In this document: piece by piece, positions 1 through 7,800 of the stretch
How positions within the stretch are numbered: the first letter of the stretch is position 1
Layout: every line of letters starts with the position of its first letter
Assembly: GCA_007121175.1 (NCBI GenBank)
Contig: SKMG01000373.1
Span: 1-9,024, forward strand
Length of the DNA stretch: 9,024 nt
Direction of reading: 5' to 3'
Source: Trueperaceae bacterium
GTDB lineage: Bacteria > Deinococcota > Deinococci > Deinococcales > Trueperaceae
The notes under the pieces: generated by a model
Database searches by the model: none
What the model was told of the DNA's origin: nothing
Seen by the model: the letters and a program-made list of their open reading frames with translations, nothing else
Translations under genes and position numbers: made by a program

Positions 1-45
1 ATCATCGCCGGCGCCACCGAGGCCACCGTCGAGCCCGATGCCTAG
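1..45 (+). CDS. C-terminal end of an unidentified upstream gene (partial)
   Basis: Reading frame 1 is open from the first base and ends at a TAG at 43-45, giving the 14-residue tail IIAGATEATVEPDA. The 44-base gap before the next start and the shared strand suggest this is the preceding gene of the same transcription unit. The tail is too short to identify a family. The frame could also be open by chance, because stop codons are rare in such GC-rich DNA. Seeing the upstream sequence would settle it. Confidence 0.45.
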   Translation: MIAGATEATVEPDA

Positions 46-78
46 CGCTCGCGCGCAACAACCTGCAGAGGCCTCACC

Positions 79-87
79 GGAGTGGAG
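79..87 (+). promoter_or_regulatory. Shine-Dalgarno region of the aminotransferase gene
   Basis: Two GGAG tetramers lie at 79-82 and 84-87, just before the ATG at 90. The first has a 7-base spacing to the start, which is close to ideal. This supports position 90 as the start codon. Confidence 0.6.
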
Positions 88-89
88 TC

Positions 90-1418
90 ATGACGTCTGA
101 GCAACACGTAGCGTTCGCCCGACGCTACCTCCCCGGAGGAGTGAGCGCCACCGCCAGAGCCAACGCAGCGATCGGCCACCCGCTCTACGTCCGGTGCGGC
201 GACGGCGCTCGGGTGATCGACATAGGTGGCCGCGAGCTGATCGATATGTGCGTCTCTCACGGCGCAGCCCTCCTGGGGCACAACCATGTCGCCGTGAAGG
301 CGGCCGTGCAGGAGGCGCTCGACCAGGGCATCATCTGCGCCTACGAGACGCTGGACCACGCGCGACTGGCCGAGCAGGTCGTCGAGATGATCCCGTGTGC
401 AGAGCTGGTGCGCTTCGCAGGCAGCGGCACCGAGACGGTCATGCACGGGCTCCGGCTCGCCCGCGCAGCCACTGGCCGGACCAAGGTCATGAAGTTCGAG
501 GGGCACTTCCACGGTTACTCCGACGGGCTGAATTACAGCGTGGCGCCGCCCATCCCCTCCGCAGGCCCGCCCGACCGGCCCACCGCTCACCCTGAGTCCG
601 CCGGCATGCCCGCGAACCTGGCGCACGACCTCGTGATCCTGCCCTTCAACGACCCCGAGGCACTGGAACGAGCCTTCCACGCCCATGGCAATGACACCGC
701 AACCCTCGTCCTGGAGCCAATCAACTACGATTCGGGCTGCATCGTGCCGCAGGCCGGCTTCATCGAGCACTGCCGCGAGCTCTGCAGCGAGTACGGCGTC
801 GTGCTGTTCTTCGACGAGATCCTCACCGCCTTCCGCATGCACCCCGCCGGCGCGCAGGGCTATCTCGGGGTCACGCCCGACCTCTGCGCACTCGGCAAGG
901 CCTTCGGCGGGGGGATGCCCATCAGTGCGCTCACCGGAAGGCGCGCCGTGATGGAGCACCTACGGCCCCTCGGAGAGAGCGAGATGAGCGGCACGTTCCT
1001 CGCGCACCTCACCGCCGTCAAAGCGGCTCGCGCCGCGCTCCACGAGTACGCGCGCCCGGGCTTCTTCGAGGCGCTCAACGCCCGCGCCGACCGTTTCTAC
1101 CGCGCCTTCCAGGGGGCGATCGAGCGCAGTGGGGTTCGGCTTCGGTTGCAGCACGTCGGTCCTCGCTTCGGGCTCTACTTCGGTGTGGCCGGGCCTGTCA
1201 CCAACTACCGAGAGGCCGCTGCGCAAGACCGCGCGATGCTCATGACCTTCATCGCGGCGTGCTTCGAGCGCGGCGTCTATCTCGCCGTCTCGCCCCATCA
1301 TGGCTTCTCCGCGGCGCACACCGACGCGGACTTGGGGCACGTCGCCGACGTCTTCGAAGAGGCGCTCCAGCAGGTCCACCGCGCCCATCCCGGCACGGAG
1401 CCGCGCGATGGCGGCTGA
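90..1418 (+). CDS. PLP-dependent class III aminotransferase, glutamate-1-semialdehyde aminomutase-like
   Basis: This 442-residue protein is a fold-type I PLP enzyme, expected to be cytosolic, that moves an amino group between an amine or amino acid and a keto or aldehyde group. Visible landmarks are an N-terminal YLPGGVSATAR (13-23), the cofactor-phosphate loop AGSGTET (110-116), HFHGYSD (139-145), EPIN (209-212), FDE with Asp242 for the pyridine nitrogen, and ALGKAFGGGMP (267-277) with Lys270 as the predicted Schiff-base lysine. SAAHTDADL (408-416) near the C-terminus resembles HemL. Two points argue against true HemL. The GTLSGNP-type segment is replaced by SGTFLAHLTAVKA (300-312), and the gene is coupled to a dehydrogenase. 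The length is normal for the family. The start is supported by GGAG at 79-82. The class is confident; the substrate is unknown. Confidence 0.9.
   Translation: MTSEQHVAFARRYLPGGVSATARANAAIGHPLYVRCGDGARVIDIGGRELIDMCVSHGAALLGHNHVAVKAAVQEALDQGIICAYETLDHARLAEQVVEMIPCAELVRFAGSGTETVMHGLRLARAATGRTKVMKFEGHFHGYSDGLNYSVAPPIPSAGPPDRPTAHPESAGMPANLAHDLVILPFNDPEALERAFHAHGNDTATLVLEPINYDSGCIVPQAGFIEHCRELCSEYGVVLFFDEILTAFRMHPAGAQGYLGVTPDLCALGKAFGGGMPISALTGRRAVMEHLRPLGESEMSGTFLAHLTAVKAARAALHEYARPGFFEALNARADRFYRAFQGAIERSGVRLRLQHVGPRFGLYFGVAGPVTNYREAAAQDRAMLMTFIAACFERGVYLAVSPHHGFSAAHTDADLGHVADVFEEALQQVHRAHPGTEPRDGG
1397..1400 (+). promoter_or_regulatory. Shine-Dalgarno sequence that decides the dehydrogenase start
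   Basis: GGAG sits inside the 3' end of the aminotransferase gene, 7 bases before the ATG at 1408. It supports this ATG over the in-frame ATG at 1300, which would add 36 Arg/Ser/Thr-rich residues with no family resemblance. Confidence 0.6.
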
Positions 1419-2235
1419 GCCGAGACTGACCGGACGCGTGGGCCTGGTCACCGGAGCGGCTCGCGGCATCGGCCGCGCGGTGGCGCTCATGCTCGCCGAG
1501 GGCGGCCTCGACTGCGTCGTGTGCGACGTCTCATGCGGTGAGGACGCTCAGGAGGTGGCTGGCGAGGTCTGGGCGCGCGGCCGCGAGGCCGTCATCCACG
1601 AGGTCGACGTCGCCGACCGTGACGCGGTGCGGGAGATGATCGAGACGACGGCAACGCGGTTCGGACGTCTCGACGTGGTGGTGACCAGCCATGCCTCCTC
1701 CGTGCGCGAACCCCTCTTGGAAGCGAGCTGGGACGGCTTCAAACGCACCCTCGAGGTCATGCAGCTCGGGGTGGTGCACGTGGTGCAGCTCGCTGCGCAG
1801 CAGATGGCGCGCCAAGAACCGCTTGGCGAGAGCCGCGGCAAGATCGTGTTGATCGGCTCCGTGCGCGCCTTCCTGCCCATCGCCGGAAGCCCCGCCTACA
1901 ATATGGCCAAAGCCGCCACCCGCCACTTCGCCAAGACCATCGCCGCCGAGCTCGCTCCCAAGCACATCAACGTCAACCAGGTCGACCCCGGCTGGGTGGA
2001 TACGCCCGGTGAGCGCAAGCACTACACAGAAGCCCAACTCCAGGCCGCCGGCGCCGCCACCATCCCCTGGGGCCGACTGGCGACTCCGGAGGAGATCGCA
2101 CAGGCGGTTCGCTTTCTGGTCAGCCCCGACGCCGACTACATCACCGGCGCAGAACTCCTGGTCGACGGCGGCTTCGTCCTCGGCCTAGACCGGTATGCGG
2201 GGTTGGACGACACGGGCGAGCGCCGGAAGACATGA
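1408..2235 (+). CDS. Short-chain dehydrogenase/reductase (SDR family oxidoreductase)
   Basis: This 275-residue classical SDR is predicted to oxidise an alcohol or reduce a carbonyl with NAD(P). It shows the Rossmann glycine motif TGAARGIG (15-22) and Asp40 at the end of beta-2, which usually favours NAD over NADP. The catalytic Ser151 lies in IGSVR, followed by Tyr164 and Lys168 in YNMAK. A DPGWVDTP segment spans 193-200, and the usual C-terminal signature runs from GRLATPEEIA (222-231) to ITGAELLVDGGF (245-256). Two normally conserved sites differ: the NNAG-type motif reads TSHA (93-96), and the helix alpha-4 Asn of the tetrad appears to be Met118. The ATG overlaps the aminotransferase by 11 bases, implying translational coupling and a shared pathway. 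Substrate is unknown. The Ser-Tyr-Lys triad is intact, so activity is likely. Confidence 0.9.
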   Translation: MAAEPRLTGRVGLVTGAARGIGRAVALMLAEGGLDCVVCDVSCGEDAQEVAGEVWARGREAVIHEVDVADRDAVREMIETTATRFGRLDVVVTSHASSVREPLLEASWDGFKRTLEVMQLGVVHVVQLAAQQMARQEPLGESRGKIVLIGSVRAFLPIAGSPAYNMAKAATRHFAKTIAAELAPKHINVNQVDPGWVDTPGERKHYTEAQLQAAGAATIPWGRLATPEEIAQAVRFLVSPDADYITGAELLVDGGFVLGLDRYAGLDDTGERRKT

Positions 2236-2266
2236 CCGGTCCGGTGGGACCGTCCCGGACCCGGTC
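2234..2266 (+). terminator. Imperfect GC-rich hairpin after the dehydrogenase gene, possible terminator
   Basis: The arm GACCGGTCCGGTGGGA (2234-2249) can pair with TCCCGGACCCGGTC (2253-2266) around a 3-base loop, with small bulges in both arms. It starts within the TGA stop codon. No run of T follows, so it is not a canonical intrinsic terminator. It could pause polymerase, protect the 3' end of the message, or simply reflect local GC content. Confidence 0.35.
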
Positions 2267-2343
2267 CTGACGCCGGTCGCATCGCCGGGAGGCCGCATAG
2301 GTGCGTGGTAGCCTGATGGCATCTGCGACATCGGGAGCGCTCC
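2236..2343 (+). other. 108-base intergenic gap, probable promoter region for the macroglobulin-pbpC pair
   Basis: This is the only gap over 100 bases in the window, and it separates two functionally unrelated gene pairs. After the hairpin, a TAGCCT at 2309-2314 preceded by TGG could serve as an extended -10 element. I see no good -35 hexamer at the usual distance. GGGAG at 2333-2337 is a strong ribosome-binding site 6 bases before the ATG at 2344. The promoter is inferred from layout more than from sequence. Confidence 0.3.
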
Positions 2344-5300
2344 ATGACAGATCTCGGTCCCACTACGGTTCGCATGAGAAAACCTCGCGTCTCGTTCGGC
2401 CTCCGGCGGGCGACCTCGCTCGAGCGCCTGGCGTGCGCCCTGCTGGCGCTGGCCTTCGCGCCGCTGCTCGCCACGGCGCAAGAGGCCCCGATCCCCGAGC
2501 GCTACGCCACGACCTTCAGCGACACCGACTACTTCGGCGGCGACCTGACGCCGCTGTTCAACGTCACGCTGGAACAATGCTTATCTACCTGCCTCCGACA
2601 GGAGGCCTGCGCGGGCTTCACCTTCGACCAGCGCAACGGCGCCTGCTTTCCCAAGAGCAGTCTGGGCGCGCCGATCGCCTTCGAGGGTGCCCTGTCGGGC
2701 GTGGTCTCTCGCCAGAGCGGGGCCGCGCTCGACCGAGCGCGAGCGGCAGCGACAGCACTGGGCTTCCTCGACCGGCACGACTTTGCCGCCGCCTACGAAC
2801 AGGCCTCGAGCATGGCCAAGCGCTACCAGGCCGACGGGCGGTCGGCCGCCCAGCTGCTGGCCGCCGCACGCGGGCAGCCGCCGGCCCAGGCGGTGAACTC
2901 GACTGGCGCGGCCGTGACCGTGACCGACAGCGGCATGGCCTGGCTGGCGCACTCGCGCGTCCTGGCCCACGAGGCCGCCCGCGACCAGAATCGCCGGTAC
3001 GCGCTGAACCGAGGGGCCGTCCTCGCGGCGCTCAACGCCAGCCTGCGCCTGCCCGACGCGAGCCGCGCCGAGGCACTCGTCGTCATGGCGGGAGCGCTGG
3101 AGGCGACATACCGGGGCGAGGCCGCGCTCGGCGCTCTGCGGCTGGCCGACCAGCTCAGCCCCGGTGTCGCCCCCGAGGAGCTCGCGCGCGCGCGAGAGCG
3201 CTTCGGTTTCCGCTTGCTCACGCATGACGTCGACGCCAGCTCCGCAGCGCCGCGCATCTGCGTGCACTTCTCGGAGGACCTCTCACCCATCCGCGACTAC
3301 GGGCCCTTCGTGCAGCACGACGCGCGCGGGCTCGCGCTCGAGGTCGAGGGACAGCAGCTGTGCGTGACGGGCATCGAGTACGGCGAGAGCTACCGCTTGA
3401 CGCTGCGCGCGGGCCTGCCCAGCACCTCCGGTGATGCGCTGGCGCGCGACGTGCCGCTCGAGGTCTACGTCCGTGACCGTGCGCCCTCGGTGCGCTTCCC
3501 GGGTCGCGGCTACGTGTTGCCCGCGACCGGGCCGCGCGCGCTGCCGGTGGAGACGGTCAACGCCGATGGGCTGGAGTTGCGGCTGCTGCGGGTTTCTGAC
3601 CGCAACCTGGTGGCAGCCATCCGCGAGGGCAACTTCGCCCAGGCCCTCAACGTCTGGGAGGGCGAGCGCTTCGAGGCGCTGCTGGCCGAACCGGTCTGGC
3701 AGGGAGAGGCGAGGCTCGAAGGCCACCTCAACCGCGCCACCACCTCGCGCCTGCCGCTCACCGAGGTCGGCGCCCTCGAGCCCGGCGTCTACGTGCTGCG
3801 CGCGAGCGTGCCGGGCACCGAGCCGTTCGAGGTGGCGCCGGCGACGCAATGGTTCATGGTCTCCGACCTGGGCGTCACGACGCTAGCGGGCACGGACGGG
3901 CTTCACGTCGTTGCGCAGCGCCTCTCCGACGGCCGGCCCGCCGAGGGGCTGCAGGTGACGTTGCTGGCACGCTCGAACCGCGTGCTCGGCGCAGCGCACA
4001 CCGACTCGCAGGGTCATGTTCGCTTCGCGGCGGCGCTCACCCAGGGAACGGGCGCCGCAGCCCCGGCGATGGTGCTGGTCGAGGGCCTGGGCGACATGGC
4101 GGTGCTCTCGCTGCAAGAGGCCGAGTTCGACCTCTCCGACCGCGGGGTCGCAGGTCGCGCCGCCCCCGGCCCCGTGGACGTGTTCCTGACCACCGACCGC
4201 GGCGCGTACCGGCCCGGCGAGGTGGTCCACGTCACTGCCCTGGCCCGCGACCACCAGGCGCGCGCCATCCCCGGCCTCCCGCTCATTGCCCGTCTGCTGC
4301 GGCCCGACGGTGTCGAGTACGCCCGGGTCGTGTCACATGACGAACGCGCGGGCGGTCACGTGGTCTCGCTGCCGCTGGGGTACGACGTGCCGCGCGGCGT
4401 CTGGCGGGTCGAGATGCTCGCCGATCCGGACGCGCCCGCGCTGGCCAGCCAGACGGTGCTGGTCGAGGACTTCATCCCCGAACGCATCGACTTCGAGCTG
4501 TCGCTGGAGGACGACGCGCCGATCGACGTCAGCTCGCCGCCCTACCTGCTCATCGACGCCCGGCACACCTTCGGCCCGCCAGCGGCGGGGCTGGCGCTCT
4601 CGGGCAGCGTGAGCGTCTACGCGACGCCCGAGCTCGACGGCTGGCCGGGCTTTCACTTCGGTCGCTTCGATCAACGCATCGACGCGCAGCGGCGCATGTT
4701 CGACAGCGGGCTGCAGACCGATGCCGACGGCCGGCTTTCGGCTCCCCTGCCGCTCGACCGCCTGACGCTCGACAACCGTCCCTACGCCCTGGCGGTGAAC
4801 GCCACGCTCGTCGATGGGGCCTCGCGTCCGGTGGAGCGCAGCCTCACGCGCGAGCTCCGCCCGGCCGGGCCCATCGTGGGCATCCGCCCAGCGTTCGAGG
4901 GGAGCCTGCCCGAGGACTCCGACGCCCGCTTCGACCTGGTGCTGGTGGGTCCGGACAGAGCAGCGCTGTCCGGCGACCTGCGCTGGCAGGTCGACCGCAT
5001 CCACACCCGCTACCAGTGGTTCGACCACGGCGGACGCTGGCACTGGGAGCCGGTGAGCGAACGCCAGCGCGTGGCCGAGGGCGTCGCCACCGTCGCGGGC
5101 CGCCCGGTGGGCATCGCGGTGCCCGTGACCTGGGGCCGTCATGAAGTCCGTGTGACCTACGAAGGGGCGGCATACGCCAGCGCCTCGGTCTCGTTCTCGG
5201 CCGGCTGGTACGCCATCGACACGACCCGCGAGACGCCCGAGATGCTCGAGCTGTCGCTCGACGCGGCCGAGTACGCGCCCGGCGACGTGGCGCGGCTGCG

Positions 5301-7800
5301 CATCGTCCCTGAGGGCGCAGGCATGGCGCTGGTCTCGGTGCTCTCTGACCGGGTGGTCGACATGCGTCTGGTGCCGATCACAGGCGAGACCGTCGTCGAG
5401 CTGCCCGTGACCGACGACTGGGGTGTGGGCGCTTACGTCACGGCGAGCCTGATCCGCCCCAGCGATGGCCCCGAGTATCTGCCCGCGCGCAGCCTCGGGC
5501 TGGCGCACGCCAGCGTCGCGCCCGGCGCCCGCACGCTCGACACCGTGCTGGACGCCCCCGCAGCGGCGAAGCCGCGCGAGCGCTTGGAGTTGACGCTCGA
5601 GCTGAGAGACGCCGCCGACGGACCCGCCTTCGCCACGGTGGCCGCGATCGACGTGGGGGCGTTGACCCTGACCGGGTTCGCGTCACCCGATCCGATCGGT
5701 CACTACTTCGGCCAGCGAAGCCTGGGGGTAGCGATCCGCGACCTCTTCGGGAGGCTCATCGACGCGAGGAGTGGTGCGTTGGGGCAGGTGCGCTCCGGCG
5801 GCGGCTTCGACCCCGGCGACGGCCAGCGCGATGGCCCGCTGCCGGCCGAGGACGTGCTGGCGCTGTTCAGCGGACCGGTGGAGCTGGTAGGCGGCCGCGC
5901 GCTCGTAGGCTTCGACCTGCCGGCTTTCAACGGCACCGTCCGCGTCATGGCGGTCACCTGGACCGACCACGCCGTCGGTCAGGCGCAGGCCGACGTGCTG
6001 GTGCGCGACCCGGTGGTGGTGCAGCCTAGCTTGCCGCGCTTCATGACGCCGGGTGACATCAGCCGCCTGCGCCTCGAGCTGACGCACGCCACCGGCCCGG
6101 CGGGCGAGATGGGCTTGCAGGTCGAGGGCCACGGACTGGGAGAGGTGCCGGCCAGCGTCACGCTCGCGGAGGGCGGGCGCGCCGTGCTCGATCTGCCGCT
6201 CCGGCCCACCGAAGTTGGCGACCACGAGTACGTCATCACGCTGACTACACCCGACGGCAGCTCACTCACGCGCGAGGTGCGCCTCAGCGTTGCGCACACC
6301 GATCCCGAGATCGCCCGCTCGACGCAGTTCGTGCTGGCGCCTGGGGAGAGCTACCGCTTCAGCGACGACGCGCTCGCCGGCTTGCGGCCGGGCACCGCAC
6401 GCGCGACGCTGGCGGCCGGCGCGGGCGCCGCGCTCGACCTGCCGGGGCTCGTTCAGCGGCTCCTCGCCTACCCCTACGGCTGCACCGAGCAGATCTCCTC
6501 GAGCCTCCAGCCGCTGCTCCTCGCTGGCAACCAGGTGCTAGAGCTCGGGTTCCTGACCGAGGCCGAGGTGGCAGAGCGGCTGCAGGCGGGCGTCGACCGC
6601 ATCCTCACGCGCCAAGGGCGTGGCGGCAGCTTCGGCGCCTGGAGCGCCGGCGGCTACGACCTGTGGCTCGACGCCTACGTCACCGACGTGCTGCTGCTCG
6701 CCGAAGCGCACGGCGCGAGCCTCCCGGCACACGCGTTGCGCTCTGCTCTGAACAACCTCCGCAACCAGGTGGCGCAAGCCGGATCGATCCACGATGGCGC
6801 GGCGGCGTACGCCTACGCCTTCTACGTGCTGGCGCGCGCGGGCGAGGCCGCGATCGGCGACCTGCGCTATTACGCCGACACGTTGGCCGAGCGCTTCGAC
6901 ACGCCGCTGGCGGCCGCACATCTGGGCGCGGCGCTTTCCGCTCACGGCGAGCGGGCACGCGCCGACGCGATGTTCACCCAGGCTCGCGACCTGGCGCTCG
7001 CGAGCGACGACGCGGGCGGCTGGCGCTACGACTACGGCACCGTGCTGCGCGACCGTGCCGGCCTGCTGGCGCTCGCGATCGAGGCCGGCAGCGGCGCCGT
7101 AGACCGCCTGCAGCTCGCGAGTATGCTCGCGCGGCGCGCCCCAGTGCACCACCTCTCGACGCAGGAGGCCGCCTGGGCATTGCGGGCGGCGGTCGCGATG
7201 AGCGCAGCGGGCCAGGGCCTGATCCTCGACGGGCGGCCGGTGATCGGCGATGTCGTGCGGCTGTTCGATGGCGAGCCCGCGGTCATCCGCAACGCCGGCC
7301 AGGCGAACGTGACGGTGACGCTGACCGCCTTCGGAGTGCCGGAGATGGCGCCAGAGGCGGGCGGGGTGGGCTACACCATCACCCGCAGCCACTTCACGAT
7401 GGAGGGAGCAGCGGCCGACTCGAGCGACGTCCGCGTGGGCGACCGGGTGGTCGTCAGTCTCGAGATCCGCCCGGATCGCGGCGTTGCCGGCGGGCGGCTG
7501 CTGATCGATGACGCGCTGCCTGCCGGGTTCGAGATCGACAACGCCAACCTGCTGCGCGCGGGCGACGTAGCTGCCCTCGACTGGCTGGCGGTCGACGTGT
7601 CGGCCGAGATGACCGAGGCGCGCGCGGATCGCTTCCTGGCGGCGGTCGACTGGCTCGCGGAGGCGCCGCTGCGGCTGGCGTACGTCGTGCGCGCGGTCTC
7701 ACCGGGCGAGTTCCACTACCCCGCGGCGGCGGTCGAGGACATGTACCGGCCCACCAATCGCGCTCTCGGCGCCGCGGGCCGCCTGTTCATCGGGCCGTGA
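2344..7800 (+). CDS. Exported alpha-2-macroglobulin family protein with PAN/apple domain and thioester
   Basis: This 1818-residue protein belongs to the bacterial alpha-2-macroglobulins (YfhM/ECAM relatives), thought to entrap proteases in the periplasm. A signal peptide covers about 1-45 (hydrophobic 29-42, likely cut after ATA at 43-45); no lipobox is visible. A PAN/apple-like module (about 57-121) carries Cys79, Cys83, Cys89 and Cys101. A helical stretch (about 125-285) precedes macroglobulin domains, including one with Cys307 and Cys340 and one with DRGAYRPGE (about 616-624). The A2M domain begins near 1169, after a glycine-rich loop (1150-1164) that may be bait-like. The thioester motif YPYGCTEQ has Cys1380 and Gln1383 in a helical thioester domain (about 1355-1640). 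The C-terminal domain (about 1675-1818) has DDALPAGFEI and VEDMYRP. GGGAG at 2333-2337 supports this start; Met11 at 2374 gives a shorter leader but lacks a ribosome site. The stop overlaps pbpC. Confidence 0.95.
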   Translation: MTDLGPTTVRMRKPRVSFGLRRATSLERLACALLALAFAPLLATAQEAPIPERYATTFSDTDYFGGDLTPLFNVTLEQCLSTCLRQEACAGFTFDQRNGACFPKSSLGAPIAFEGALSGVVSRQSGAALDRARAAATALGFLDRHDFAAAYEQASSMAKRYQADGRSAAQLLAAARGQPPAQAVNSTGAAVTVTDSGMAWLAHSRVLAHEAARDQNRRYALNRGAVLAALNASLRLPDASRAEALVVMAGALEATYRGEAALGALRLADQLSPGVAPEELARARERFGFRLLTHDVDASSAAPRICVHFSEDLSPIRDYGPFVQHDARGLALEVEGQQLCVTGIEYGESYRLTLRAGLPSTSGDALARDVPLEVYVRDRAPSVRFPGRGYVLPATGPRALPVETVNADGLELRLLRVSDRNLVAAIREGNFAQALNVWEGERFEALLAEPVWQGEARLEGHLNRATTSRLPLTEVGALEPGVYVLRASVPGTEPFEVAPATQWFMVSDLGVTTLAGTDGLHVVAQRLSDGRPAEGLQVTLLARSNRVLGAAHTDSQGHVRFAAALTQGTGAAAPAMVLVEGLGDMAVLSLQEAEFDLSDRGVAGRAAPGPVDVFLTTDRGAYRPGEVVHVTALARDHQARAIPGLPLIARLLRPDGVEYARVVSHDERAGGHVVSLPLGYDVPRGVWRVEMLADPDAPALASQTVLVEDFIPERIDFELSLEDDAPIDVSSPPYLLIDARHTFGPPAAGLALSGSVSVYATPELDGWPGFHFGRFDQRIDAQRRMFDSGLQTDADGRLSAPLPLDRLTLDNRPYALAVNATLVDGASRPVERSLTRELRPAGPIVGIRPAFEGSLPEDSDARFDLVLVGPDRAALSGDLRWQVDRIHTRYQWFDHGGRWHWEPVSERQRVAEGVATVAGRPVGIAVPVTWGRHEVRVTYEGAAYASASVSFSAGWYAIDTTRETPEMLELSLDAAEYAPGDVARLRIVPEGAGMALVSVLSDRVVDMRLVPITGETVVELPVTDDWGVGAYVTASLIRPSDGPEYLPARSLGLAHASVAPGARTLDTVLDAPAAAKPRERLELTLELRDAADGPAFATVAAIDVGALTLTGFASPDPIGHYFGQRSLGVAIRDLFGRLIDARSGALGQVRSGGGFDPGDGQRDGPLPAEDVLALFSGPVELVGGRALVGFDLPAFNGTVRVMAVTWTDHAVGQAQADVLVRDPVVVQPSLPRFMTPGDISRLRLELTHATGPAGEMGLQVEGHGLGEVPASVTLAEGGRAVLDLPLRPTEVGDHEYVITLTTPDGSSLTREVRLSVAHTDPEIARSTQFVLAPGESYRFSDDALAGLRPGTARATLAAGAGAALDLPGLVQRLLAYPYGCTEQISSSLQPLLLAGNQVLELGFLTEAEVAERLQAGVDRILTRQGRGGSFGAWSAGGYDLWLDAYVTDVLLLAEAHGASLPAHALRSALNNLRNQVAQAGSIHDGAAAYAYAFYVLARAGEAAIGDLRYYADTLAERFDTPLAAAHLGAALSAHGERARADAMFTQARDLALASDDAGGWRYDYGTVLRDRAGLLALAIEAGSGAVDRLQLASMLARRAPVHHLSTQEAAWALRAAVAMSAAGQGLILDGRPVIGDVVRLFDGEPAVIRNAGQANVTVTLTAFGVPEMAPEAGGVGYTITRSHFTMEGAAADSSDVRVGDRVVVSLEIRPDRGVAGGRLLIDDALPAGFEIDNANLLRAGDVAALDWLAVDVSAEMTEARADRFLAAVDWLAEAPLRLAYVVRAVSPGEFHYPAAAVEDMYRPTNRALGAAGRLFIGP

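Noticed and set aside
42..959. 305-codon open frame on the - strand over the aminotransferase
   Set aside because: It is antisense to a well-supported class III aminotransferase and shows no family motif.
1300..1407. Upstream in-frame extension of the dehydrogenase from ATG 1300
   Set aside because: The extra 36 residues are Arg/Ser/Thr-rich, lie inside the aminotransferase and do not match SDR N-termini. ATG 1408 has GGAG 7 bases upstream.
90..1418. Calling the aminotransferase hemL (haem biosynthesis)
   Set aside because: The GTLSGNP-type segment is missing, the phosphate loop reads GSGTET rather than the usual SAGTEA, and the gene is coupled to an SDR, which does not fit tetrapyrrole synthesis.
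2301..3227. 308-codon + strand frame overlapping the start of the macroglobulin
   Set aside because: The translation is low-complexity Arg/Pro/Gly-rich sequence in a shifted frame. The signal peptide and PAN motifs lie in the frame starting at 2344.
4333..5508. 391-codon open frame on the - strand inside the macroglobulin gene
   Set aside because: It is entirely antisense to a gene with clear domain motifs. Its translation is rich in Arg, His, Val and Ala without recognisable domains, as expected of GC-rich shadow frames.
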